Shown piece by piece: positions 1 through 11,629 of a DNA stretch of 64,000 nucleotides. The stretch spans positions 12,338,001 through 12,402,000 of the forward strand of contig NC_091046.1 of assembly GCF_963966145.1 (NCBI RefSeq), given 5' to 3'. Each line of letters starts with the position of its first letter. Position 1 is the stretch's first letter. Position numbers and translations under genes: made by a program. This DNA is from Tenebrio molitor. Taxonomy: Eukaryota; Arthropoda; Insecta; Coleoptera; Tenebrionidae. Under the pieces are notes generated by a model. That model ran no database searches and had not been told where the DNA came from. It saw only the letters and a program-made list of their open reading frames with translations.

Positions 1-3000
1 CACTTTTTTATGCCTCAAGGGCAAAATTAGGTCCCATTCTGGCACCTTATGATTCTTGTTCCCCTTGTGGAAATTCTTTTACTGGAACAAAGTTTTGCAT
101 CTAAAACGATTTTGTTCTCGTACGGCAATTTGTGCAGTCTCTTTGAATGTAATAGAACCATTTACTGTCCAATGGGCCGTGTTTCACGGTGGATGCGAAT
201 GAAATCTAATTTATTCATAAAATTTCCCTACCAGGACGCGTGACTGCGTTAGATTAACAATGGAATGCGAACAGCAAGCAAATACTTGAAGGTTTATTAT
301 CTACCCGATGAACACGATGCAATCAAAGATTCGCCACGCTTTCCTTAATAGCAGCCCAACTAATGTCCCAATTTGTGGATCTTATCTTGTAAAGATCCAA
401 CTTAATATGTCAATTATCCGTTTAGTTTGTTGCAGTTTTGATTACATTACCTACAAAGTAAATTTTGATAAACATCAAACAGCTGCGATCCTCATCTTTT
501 AAATCTGTATAAATGTTTGGTTTTGAGGAAAACCATTGATAATTACAATCATTTCCTATTTCACAACAATTTGCCGATAAATCTTTCATTCAATTATGTA
601 TTATGATTTGTTTGATCATTGTTTTGTTGTTTACTTTTGTGTTTTGACATGACTTCATAGAATTAGATAGTACAACCATGTGGCATTAGCTAGAACATCA
701 TCTCTTTTAAGTTGTAACGGAAGGAACAGATGATTAAAATTTCATCTCCAGAGAAATTGTTTTTATTGAGCAAATTAAGAAAAATTAGACGACCTTGTTT
801 CTGTACAATTTAGGTACACCATTATAACTTTCTTCTTGAAGAATTGTGATAGTAGATGTTTCTCAGTCACATTCTAGTTAAAGTTCCACCATTGCACTGT
901 CCAAGACCAAGGTGAGATGGAAAAACTAAATATTTATCGAAGTTCGATTTTCTTCAAATGACAAATATTTACAAAGAACCACAGTAGATCTAGACGATTT
1001 TCAGAAGAGTATAAAATGTGTTTGAAAATATGTATTGTAAACTGTTTTTCGAGTTCCATATTCAAGAGCCAAAAATAGTTATACATATAACAGTTATACT
1101 TAAAGACATTATGTCTTGAAGCGTTAACAAAAAATTTCCGTATCTTCCACATCATACTAATAAACAACTATTTCCAACTCTAGAAAGTCTATTTTGTTGA
1201 TTATATTCGTTAGTATGTACTTATTTTGATTTATATAACATGCACTATACCTAAAAGCTTTCGTATTTCTCTTCTAAAACTATTTCCAATGCTATCTACG
1301 TGCTTTTGTATCAAATAACACTTTTGCAAATGTTCCTATTGATCTTGTGATAATCAAATTTAAATAATAAATATTTGTTGTTTACTTTACTCCTTTCGAG
1401 ATGCTTTTAGAATGACTATTACGAGACGGTATTTTACAATCTAAGTTACAGTTAGTTATGTGCTTTATGAACTAGTCTCCTACATTAAAAGCACCAACCA
1501 GTGCAGCAAATATGGAGAACTCGACGCTTGTCTTGGTGCCTAACCTTCCAATCCAAAATAGTAACTGCATATTTGTGATGCGAAAATAACAGCACGTTTC
1601 TGTTTTACAAATATCAGTTTACCATAAACACAAACTGAGTAATCTATGCTCTTTAATTTTGTTGTTTGTTTCTGAATTTTGTAGTTTTGAATTAAAATAC
1701 TTGAAACAACATTTACAAATGAAAAATACATATTAAGTATTTTCAACTCTTCCTAAAATCATGATTGGTTAACAAGTTCCGAGATGCGCTTTCATGTGGT
1801 GTTGAAATAATGTCTTATCTTCTTCACAGTCACAGGATATTTCGGAATAAATGAATTATTCAAATTGAAATCAATAATTGCGGTTGTCTCCAGTACCATC
1901 CAGCCAATGACTCATGTTGATTCATAACACAGGAAATTTGCCCCTAACCTCATCACCTTGTTACTTACAAGAATAATTGAAGTTATTGTCAAACCGGACT
2001 CATCACTTGTCCCAGCGAAAATTTCGGTCAGATAAACTTGAGAAAAGACAAATTGCTCTTTGATGGTCGCTTCTTCGCAACCGATAAGATCAGGGGCTAT
2101 TGTGAATATATTTTTGCGTCTCAAGAATACCGCTAATGATGTTTGATGTTCAGTACGAAGTAATTTAAGTAACGGTGTGGCAGAGGAGGAGCAACCTTTC
2201 GCATTCCCTTAAATAGTCATGTAATTTTTGTCGAATTATTCCTTTTATGGGCCCAATCAGGCACAAAAGATTTATGTGACGTAACGTGTCGTGAAATATT
2301 GGTTCTCACGTCCTTTGCAGATTCTCTTCGGATTAAAAATGCAACTACTACAGCACCGAGAGAGATCTTAACAATTGCGTTTTGTCTCGATCACCCTGAA
2401 GGTAGGAGACACTCGTGCTGAGAAATGTGAAAAATCCAAACAGATAAAATTCCGTTTTGACACAAACATAGCAACGACCTTCCCTGTTTAATTTATTGAG
2501 TTTGTACTGTGAATTCACGCAAACGTTGACATAACACGGAAAACTACATGTGGATGTAACAGAGAGCTAGTATTTATGATTCTTATCCGATATAATTTCC
2601 GATACTACAAATGTAACCGATAATTTAATTTAGATCATTAATTCTCTTCAATTTACTGTCCCTTTAACAACATTTCCAAGTGTGGTCTCGGCTCTACAAG
2701 ATGTTAACCTTAAATAATTTAGAAACTCTCTTATTTTCTTTCTCGAAATTCTGAATATGGACGAGGAAGATGACATCTTGTTTTGACATTTTTCCGCCAC
2801 AACTACAGCAACAGCAACGTAATTTGAATACCAACCAATGGTTTGTAGGTCATGTGTTATTCGTCCAAGTTTCGTACTTAGACCAAGGCCATGGATTGGT
2901 TGGTATAATTGGTAATTGCAATTAATTATGTCAACATTACTTACTTCAGACATTCTGAACTAATAATAGACAAGCAAAGTGCTCACAATCTGCATACACA

Positions 3001-3246
3001 CAACACTTTTATCTTTTGGTCTACAAGGAAGTTTTTATCGCACGTCCTCTGCAGTTGGCTCGTTGGTACTACCACGAACCAGCCGACAATACAGTAAAAT
3101 CTGTGATAATCTAATTTTAATGACGGCCACAAACTCGCTTGCAAATTATCGCAACAATCAGATAATGAAAGACAACTGACAACAATGCGACATTACTGAA
3201 GATGCCGAGTGCCATTAAACTAAAAATTAAGAAAACAGTATCGTAC
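1..3246. other. Probable second intron, partial; no gene seen
   Basis: This AT-rich sequence lies downstream of the donor at 3246. Minus-strand open frames at 1912-2124 and 2648-2953 lack flanking splice sites of quality and resemble no protein I know. No inverted-repeat element was found. Confidence 0.4.
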
Positions 3247-3932
3247 CTGGAGGTACTTCCCCATGTGCTTCCTCCCAACCGGAGTTCTCGAGGCTATCCC
3301 ATGAGAAGTGTGCAAGTAAGAACCGAGTGGTTTGGGACTATAATTACCACAGCCGTCACTGTTCTTCAAACTGTCACAAGTGTCCGCTTCCTCAACACTC
3401 AAACTATCACACTCACTGTTCACATTAGCGTCTATCGCATGAAGAGACGTCTTGCTGCCGTCGCCGCAACAGTTGTCGCCATCCAGACACGAGATTTTGG
3501 GCGCGAAACACTCACCCTTCGCGTGCAAAAACGAACCGTTTCGGCCGGGTTTACTCCTTTCACTGGTCGGCAAAACCAGTTCCGCATCCGGAAAATTCGA
3601 AATCATCTTCTGCACGTTGGGCGATATGATGTCCAGCGACTCGTTGCTCCGGTTTAGCTGCTTCTCGGGAGACCGAAGAGATCGGTAGATCGAAGATCTG
3701 TTGGGTCGTCTTGGTCCCAAAGTTTCTTCAGAGCTGAAGCGTTTGTTGAGCTCTTGATCCGGCACGTTTGCGAGGATCTTCTGGACGCAGGGCGACAGAT
3801 TGGCGAAGTTGCCGACTTGCAGCGATCGTTTCGGGGTGCTGGTCTTCACTTCTGGTTCGTTCTCAGTTCTGCTATTTTCTATGATGGCGTCGAATGCGCC
3901 CATAATACTGGGCATCAACTCGGTTGGCGCTC
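3247..3932 (-). CDS. Second coding exon, unrecognised Ser/Asn/Asp-rich protein (residues 17-245)
   Basis: This 686-base minus-strand exon runs from an acceptor (TTGTTCCAG/GAGCGCC, 3933/3932) to a donor (CTCCAG/GTACGA, 3247/3246). It is open throughout and clearly richer in GC than its surroundings. Joined to the exon at 58465-58513 it gives residues 17-245: GAPTELMPSIMGAFDAIIEN at the start, GKYLQ at the end. A motif occurs twice, 57 residues apart: LSPCVQKILANVPDQEL (about 62-78) and ISPNVQKMISNFPDAEL (about 119-135). Between them lies a basic Arg/Ser stretch (RRPNRSSIYRSLRSPEKQ). Residues about 150-200 hold several cysteines in an acidic Ser/Asp context. There is no signal peptide, membrane segment or domain I recognise, so it is probably a disordered cytoplasmic or nuclear region. 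The donor is phase 0, so the protein continues beyond the left edge. ATG 3913-3915 (residue 23) could start a shorter isoform. Confidence 0.75.
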
Positions 3933-6558
3933 CTGGAACAAGTCCCTTTATTACTCACCACTAATCTAATCGACTGTTTGCAATTTACTGACAATTGACA
4001 ACAATAGGATGCTTGGTACACAACAGCTGGGAAATTTTTAACAGATAACCTTTTATCTGGGGAATATCGCTTATCAGTTACCACTTTTATCAGCGTCAAC
4101 TTAAAACTTAGGCAATCCCCAAATTATCAAATTACTAACAAACTGCAACATCTAATTCAGTTCTAGAATGATTCTGGCAAGTCAATTAACAACAAATCAA
4201 ACAGTTTATTCGGTGATTAAAGTCGCGATAATTGGCAATAATTTTTTGTAAAAATGCAACGTCCTACTTGTGCGGCATTTTCAAATTGGAATCGTTGCAA
4301 TTCCCTTACTTTCCAATTTGCATTAATGCACCAATTCGACTTAACAGGACTGGAACTGCAACTGAATGAAACGGTTTTCAACAGACTTTAAACGAGACGC
4401 CTCATGGAAATATTTTTTGATGAAGCGATTTTCCATAGACGCGTAATTGGGAAACATAAATAGGCTGTAAAACGACAAAAAATGCGTCACTTGGTAAACA
4501 CGTCGGAAAAGCGTTCGAACTTGAAAGGTACGAAACATGTGGCCCGAATAAAATTTGAATACAGAATATTTGTTTTTAAACAAACATAAACATGAACGTT
4601 CATTAAAGGCGGGTTTAGTCGAATTTCTTGTAGTTAGTTTTTACATGGTGTGCCATTAAATGGTGCAATAATTTGTGAAAACGTGACCCTGGTGCCCACA
4701 AGTGCTAATGACACATAATAAGATCAAATTTAACCCATGTAAGACGTCGAATGGAATTGGAAAATTTAATTGTCCCAATTCTCGACCAATTTTCAAAGTG
4801 CTAATCCAATCTGAATTAATTAAAAAGCCAAGTCCTCGTCAATTACAAAAAATTCAATTAAAGCTGTCGGACTTGTTCTACGTAAACAGTGTCGCTGTTC
4901 ATACCTTCTTTGCAAACTAATACAAAGCAACAAGGACATCCACATTTGTAGAGATTCTGTACTTCACACCAATAAAATCATTTATCGGCAGTGATAGGCA
5001 TGATAATGTGAGCACGATTATGCATACAGGCGCTGAATTTTAACGTAAAATGTTTATGAGATTACTCATTAAAGTACGAACATGCCATAAAACCATCTTG
5101 AAGCGCCTCCAAACTGTGGGGTGTGAAACAAGGACGAAGGTATTCTTTCCCAAGATCTCAGGTGTATAGTGTAACACCACCACTTCCAAAAAATAATTTC
5201 ACGACTATTAACGTGCAATTAGGGCCTAAACACTATGGCGCCACCTTAACGCTGGATCATACCTGGAGCATTGTTAGAACCGATTTTGGTGCACATTGTA
5301 ACCACCCGTGGATCGCCCATTAATCTTCACGACACGTTATCCTACGCCATCGTCTATTAGACGAGCGGAGTTTTATCACACCCAAACACTCTACAAGGCT
5401 AACACCAACTGATTCCGGCGAGTAACCAACAGCTAGCAGTCCCAGTCCAGTAGCGACTTACTCATGTATGAATCATACTAATACTCGCTTTTAATTATCT
5501 TCAATTCTCGAGTCGTCGAGCAACGAGTTGTTCAACTTGCAGTTATTTACCGAGGAAGCTCCCGATTTGTTTGTCTGCACGAGTACGTACAGCAGGACAA
5601 AGTGTTCGACTTGCCCGGCGGCAGCTTTGAGCTTTGGTGGAGGTTTCTCGGAATCGCACATTGGTCTGACGTTGGACCGTCTGGTCGTAACTCAGCAAAC
5701 TAAGCTTTTCCCTCTTTTTGTTATTTCGCAGCGAGTGTGGACAGACAGTTCGTTCGCTCAGTGGTGTGCGCCGGTTTAAAAAATAATTAGATAAGTGTTA
5801 ACGCCAATTATGCAGTCGATGCGATTGGCATTTAGATGACAGTTATTTGATTTTATTATAACGGCACAATCGGATGAGACTTGTTTTTAATTGGAGGGGA
5901 ATGCGTTAAGTTCGCAATTAGACATACTCTACTTTCTTGCCGATATAATCAATAAATGTGGAAATTTTTGCCTTTTTATTTGATACATATTATCATTTGC
6001 AATGCAGTTTAAACATAATGTATAATGGAATATTGTTTTATCTTTTTTACACAATAGAAAACTTATTTTACTGTCAAAACCAACAACCAACAATGTACAT
6101 TTTTATCACAGTACAAATTTCGAAAGCATTCAACATGATTTTTTTATCTTCGAGTTTAAAACAAACTTGCTCTTGATTAAGGTATTTAAATCTGCAGAAG
6201 AAATATGACACTTAAGTTTTATTAACACCATTCAAAATTAACTAAACTAAATTTAACCAAAGTAAAATATGTAATTAAACTGAAATCAAAACTGCAACAT
6301 TATCGATTACATCAAAAACAAACACGAGTTTAATGGATTTTTGCGGATTTTATAGATTTTTATAGAAATATGAAACTTTTAGTTTCTCAACAATGCCGTC
6401 AGGGTTAACTAAACCAAATTAAATTAAAATCATGAAATTAAAGTAAAAAATGTAGCATTATTAATTCAGTCAAAAATGATCACAAATTTGTTATTTTAGA
6501 TTTCTAGATTCTTTAGATTTCACAGAATTTTTTTTTCTAAATTCAATTAAAATAATAC
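3933..6558. other. Intron, no element recognised
   Basis: Apart from the candidate leader at 5491-5661, this stretch is AT-rich and has no open frame or inverted repeat that I can support. Confidence 0.4.
5491..5661 (-). other. Possible alternative leader exon with a 56-codon upstream frame
   Basis: On the minus strand an ATG at 5661 opens a 56-codon frame (MCDSEKPPPKLKAAAGQVEH...) in a locally GC-richer, CpG-containing stretch. It is interrupted by a usable donor, TCCTCG/GTAAAT, at about 5550/5549. If spliced to the acceptor at 3932 the phase is wrong for the main frame: the peptide would end at once in TGA, and that stop overlaps ATG 3915 (sequence TGATG), the possible start of a shorter isoform. 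This fits an alternative 5' leader rather than a coding exon. It could also be chance. Confidence 0.25.
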
Positions 6559-7290
6559 AAAGTGTCTATAAAAGACCGTATATCAAGAGTCCTGTGAGAC
6601 TCTATAATTTTATTGTGTCGACCTACTATCCATTTACTAAACTCCCGCACTGTCAAAGTGTTTGCAAGTTGCCGCACTGCCGTTCTTCAACGTTGGCGCA
6701 AAAATTTAAAACTTCAAATTTGAAGTTAAGTTTAATAAATTCGCTTTCTTTCATTCAAAGTATTACTTACACGAAATGGCTGAATAAAACGAAGATATGA
6801 AACGTAAAAGAATACTGTTAACGGCCACAGAGAAGCACGGTATTGTTAATTATTGTTTGGAAAGAAGAGAATTAACCCCATTAACATAACCAAACTTTTC
6901 TTGTTGACGTTTTTATAACTAGATTTTGTGTACAGGCAACTGAAAATGTACGACACCATAGTTATACTCAAAAAGTCAAAAATTTGACACTGACAGTGCG
7001 GGATTTAATAAACGGATAATATGTCGAACTGTTGAAGCCGTCAATCAGATCAATATCAACAATTCAACAGTCAAATGTCACATTATTTAAATCTTAGGTC
7101 AGTGGCGAATTCGACGTCTTAGTTGTTTTGCTTGTGATTTTCTCCAGTTTTTCTATATTTTAATTGCTTTTCATCTTTCAACAGTCTTTATTAAAAACCT
7201 GCCATTAATGGCTTTACATACCCTCTGTTTTTTTTTATTTGGTACCACAATATGCTACAGAGCGGAAAAATCAAATATTCCATGGGACTT
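6559..7290. repeat. Composite repeat, outer part shared with 34080-34163
   Basis: The left edge (GTGTCTATAAAAGACCGTAT, then tcaagagtcctgtgag) recurs inverted at 34080-34163. A weaker inverted match, CATGGGACTTTTGATATATG near 7271, may be the right edge. Inside it lies another inverted-repeat element at about 6621-7023. The outer limits are approximate. Confidence 0.4.
6621..7023. mobile_element. Inverted-repeat element nested in the 6559 repeat
   Basis: The ends match as inverted repeats over about 35 bases with a few mismatches: left TTACTAAACTCCCGCACTGT, right ACAGTGCGGGATTTAATAAA. There is no coding content; it is a non-autonomous DNA transposon relic. Confidence 0.5.
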
Positions 7291-7313
7291 TTGATATATG
7301 TAATATGTATGTA

Positions 7314-7493
7314 CTATTCCGGACACGGAATCTTGGCCAACATTTTTTAGACATTTCCAAAAAAAATTATGTAAACTAATCTTTAGTGTCATTAATAAAT
7401 GACAGTTATTAAAAATCACTTTGAAGTTTTTCTTATGACATCAAAAAAGCAGGGAAGTGGCATTATCGAGTCAAAAGTTGGGTTATATTCATT
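7314..7493. mobile_element. Truncated copy of the 62651 MITE
   Basis: It begins CTATTCCGGACACGGAATCT after a TA and matches the left 180 bases of the element at 62651-62896 with few differences. The match stops near 7493 and no right terminal repeat follows. Sequence beyond it is unrelated. Confidence 0.75.
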
Positions 7494-10400
7494 CACAAAA
7501 TTTTCTGACTTTAAAAACAATTCTAAAAATTTCAAACAAAATCAAAAAGACAACTTTTCACAAACAGATGGTCATTTTATTTTTCTACAAAAAAATTATC
7601 TTTTGTCTTTGAAATGGAAAGTACCTACATCTTTACATAACTTCATCAACATTTACTCGTTATTTTCCAATTTATACATATAAAGAAGGTACTAAGTCTT
7701 TATGTTGGCAGGAAAGCTTTTCTATTTTTGAAAATCTGCTCTACTTATCTTTTACAGATGATACAGTTTATATTTTAAGCGGAGATTAAATAGATCGTTT
7801 ATATTGTTTACTTTTCTTTTTACTAAATCTTTTGAGGAAACAGTACTAATCTATCTATTAAGGAATTTCGATAACATCAAACCAACTTGACCGAATTTCA
7901 CCGCAAAAACATTTAAGGGACACTAACTGCAACTGTCTTCGAAAGCTCTACTTGAGACTTGAAAATGATTCAGTAATGAAACGAATTGTGAAGTATTTTA
8001 CAAGTTAGTGCTACACATGCGAACACTTTTTATTCTACATACGTCACACATGATGTCGATGGACTGAAAAAATGAATGAGTACTTCTGACGTACCCAACT
8101 TGAGTGTTTATTTTTATTTTCAAACTACTAGACAAGATCGTACAAATATAGATAAAAAATCAATATCGATTGAAAATAACCGTGTTTTTTTATGAATAAA
8201 GAGACGTCACCACAAACTGGGACTTCCCTATTTTAGTTTGCAAATAACGTTACCTATGAAAAATAAATCGGCGAACAGTAACGCAAGGACTCGATATTAA
8301 TTTGGGCAGTGAAAGAAGTGCTATGGTCTCACGAATACAAAGTATGTATGTAGTCTTCAAAAGTGACTGTAGCTCCATCGCATTACAATTGCTCACTTAA
8401 CGATTGCAAAAAGTGTTTTTATAGCACCGTATTTAAATAATAATGCTGCGGTACAATGTGTCAATAAAATATTGCTTCAAACAAATTGCTACAGCTTTTT
8501 GTACAATTATGTTTCACCGGTACAAAGTACCACCGTTTCGAGACTCTCAATCTTAACCTTGAATAAATTTGTTTTTAAAATTCAGACCCGAGAACGAGCG
8601 GCTTCATGGTAATTTATCCTTCACGCTAACTAAGAATCCTTCTAAATTTTCTAATTAATTAATTTCCCGTTACTCGTCCAGCATATTATTTTAGAATCAA
8701 AGTTTTCCAATAAAGGTGAACAACTCGAGTCAATCACCGATTGAATTATGTAACTGAGAAACAATTAGACCATTCTTGTCGTACGATTTGCTCGGTGCTA
8801 ACGGTACCTAAATCACGCACTTTATCTAGATAAGAATCTTATTATTAACCTGCTTCTTGAAATAAACATTTGGGTGGACCTGTTCGCAATGCACGAAAAA
8901 TTCCCGCGGACCAGATGACCAGATCGTCTTACATAACGCCGGTATTGCTGTTCAATTAAACGTTAATAACACTTATTCGAACCATATGATCCAGAAATTA
9001 AAGTGGCCCAATGTCAACCACTCCTCGTACATGGCGCAATAATCAATCTCAATGTGGAAATCATTCAGAAACCTTCTTGCTCCGGGCGTCAGACTTTCTG
9101 TCTGCAAGAAGACTCCATCAAATTTTTAAGTCTAGTGTCATGTTTATCGGGTGCATTCACCGATGGATTCTTGCTATCTTCGGTACAAGCATCACTGCTC
9201 AATAAAATCTGTTGTATCGACGATCACATACCTTACGATCGTTATTCGTTATCGCTGCATGTCGTTTGGTTATCTGTTTAATTGAAAAGCAACATGATAA
9301 AGTGCAGCCCCAGTTTGTCGCTCGCGGTGAGGTGTTTGATGTCGGAAATAGATTTATTGTTAGAAAGATATCTGATTTTAATAGCTACTACCTTTGGGGG
9401 TGTTATTAACTAGCAGGCGTATAATTTGAAGCGGAATTTATCATATTAGAGGCGCTTTTATTACAGGAACTGTTCGGGCTCCAAAGAAAAAAATAGGGAT
9501 GAAGTGGACTGATATTGTGTGGCTGGTTGTTAGGTAGATTTATTATCTTCCGTTTGAATGATACATCGGAATGCGGGAGAAATTAGTTGTCGTAAATATG
9601 TACGATCAGTTTATAGTGTTAATATGGTGCTTGATGGTTTTAGTCCCACATAGCGTATATTATTCCTGGAGACATTTATTACGATCCGATGATTATTGAT
9701 GTGACTTTATACCCGACGTGTGCATTTATTTAAATAATTAATAACCATACCATGATTTGTTCGCGTTTTCAATAAGAGCTGACAGCTAGAACCTTTCGAC
9801 AAGGGAGAGGCTCCATAATTAGCGCTCTAATGGTTTTTAAATAAATATTTACATAAATAATTATGTAAATAGGGGCCTGAATTTCCCAAAATAGTGTAAG
9901 CGACAGTCAATAAAAGTAAAGTCAGACAAGTCCCGATAAATATTTGTTTATTTATCAAACCGATTAAATTGGTTTCGTGTTAAATGTACATATGTACAAT
10001 GAAATCATAATACATACTAAGGATGTAACTCTCGTAATAGAAAATCAATATCGAAATTAATAGTGACAATTATTTTATCTAGGATTTGGAGGAGAAAGTA
10101 ACCAAGAAATTATTTTTTGATCGCTACTAGGATGCTGTTTGTACACACCGACCGCAGAAAGGAATTTCAAGACAAAATATAAATGTTCAGTTGTGGAGAG
10201 GATGTTTACTTAAATTTGGGGTTTTACTGCGATATTAGATCTACATTTAGGGTTTATCCCAGCGTGTCTGTTTATTGTGTATGTTTGGTTTCAAAAGTAA
10301 TTATTATTATTAGTAGAACGCCTGGTGGGTTTGCAACCCGAAATACACCAGGACAAAAATAAATTAATCTTCACATTTTTAAAACATTGTATACATAATT

Positions 10401-10757
10401 ATAGGTTAAAATAAGAAAAAGGCAGCAAAATAGTGTTCTAATTTCATGGCTGTAATATTTAAACCGGTGATTTATAGCAAACAAGTGTATTAATACCTTA
10501 AAATACCGAATCGTTATTTTTCAAATCTAAACTATATTCCAAATTCCAAATGGATATTTTCTCCAGCTAAAAATAAAAACAAGCAAATAAATATTTTTTC
10601 GGAACGTACTTATCGTTATAGATACATATATAAAAAACCGCTCACCCGCTTTAAATGACTTAACTTTGTCAAATATGTGTGCTTTATGAATCAAATTTTA
10701 TGGACAAGGAAAAAGCATCAAAGGCGGCTTAATCAATCTATTGTAATATAACTAATA
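7494..10757. other. Intron, no element recognised
   Basis: This is AT-rich sequence. Overlapping frames at 9003-9409 lie in a slightly GC-richer patch, but I see no splice sites or similarity supporting them. Confidence 0.35.
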
Positions 10758-10759
10758 TA

Positions 10760-11627
10760 CAGTGTGGAAACTACTTATGGAATAAATTCAGTAATTTCAA
10801 AAGTAATGACATTTGTCAAAAACGCTGAAAAAGGTCAATTTTTGTTTCTCATAATGCTTATTTTAAGTTGCTTCATTTGTTGATGACGTTTTTCATTTTT
10901 GAGCTATGACGTCATCACCAATTTTTTTAAATGACAACCCCAACTTGTTTCTTCTCTCTCTGATAGATCTTCCCACTACCTAAACGTTGAATTAAAAAAA
11001 TTGGTACTTTACATAACAATTTTTTTGAGAAAATGACAAATTTTACTTCAAAAATTTAATTTAATTTTTAATGTAAAAATTTTAATTGAGTTCTTGAGCT
11101 CAAACAATAACAAACAGACATCTAAGATTAACAATTAAATTTAATGTGAATGTTGAAATTGTCCCCCGCCAACCATTTGGCACTCACCGACACTTTGTAC
11201 ACAGCGCTCAATAATGTCAGGGCTTATTTGCTCCATTTCAGCGCGAATTCTCTGCCTTAAATCTTCTGAATTGTTTGGTTTATTAAAATAAATCTTCTAT
11301 TTTAAATAAACCCATACAAAAGAATTGTTACGTTAAAAATTAAATTAAATTTTTGAAATAAAATTTGTCATTTTCTCAAAAAAATTGTTATGTAAGGTAC
11401 CAATTTTTTCATTCGTTGTTTAGCTAGTAAGAGAAGAAAAAAGCGGGGGTTGTCATTTCAAAAAATTGATGATGACGTCATAGCTCAAAAATGAATGACG
11501 TCATGAACAAATCAAGCAACTTAAAATAAGCACTATAAGAAATAAAAATTGACCTGTTTCAGCGTTTTCAACAAGTGTCATTAGTTTTGAAATTACGGAA
11601 TTTATTCCATAAGTAGTTTCCACACTG
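10760..11627 (-). mobile_element. Mariner-like non-autonomous element, copy 1
   Basis: This 868-base element has near-identical inverted ends (CAGTGTGGAAACTACTTATG, then gaataaattc) and TA on both sides. The inner arms are also inverted (AAAATTTAATTTAATTTTTA). A minus-strand scrap at about 11160-11266 reads RQRIRAEMEQISPDIIER followed by CVQSVGECQMVGGG, resembling the transposase C-terminal end found with DUF4817-type insect mariner proteins. All other coding sequence is lost. A second copy is at 39587-41008. Confidence 0.8.
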
Positions 11628-11629
11628 TA

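Noticed and set aside
3202..3688. Plus-strand frames of 151 and 78 codons
   Set aside because: They are antisense shadows of the well-supported minus-strand exon 3247-3932.
3940..3951. Donor-like GTGGTGAGTA just upstream of the exon-2 acceptor
   Set aside because: It would leave an intron of under 30 bases to the acceptor at 3933, too short to splice.
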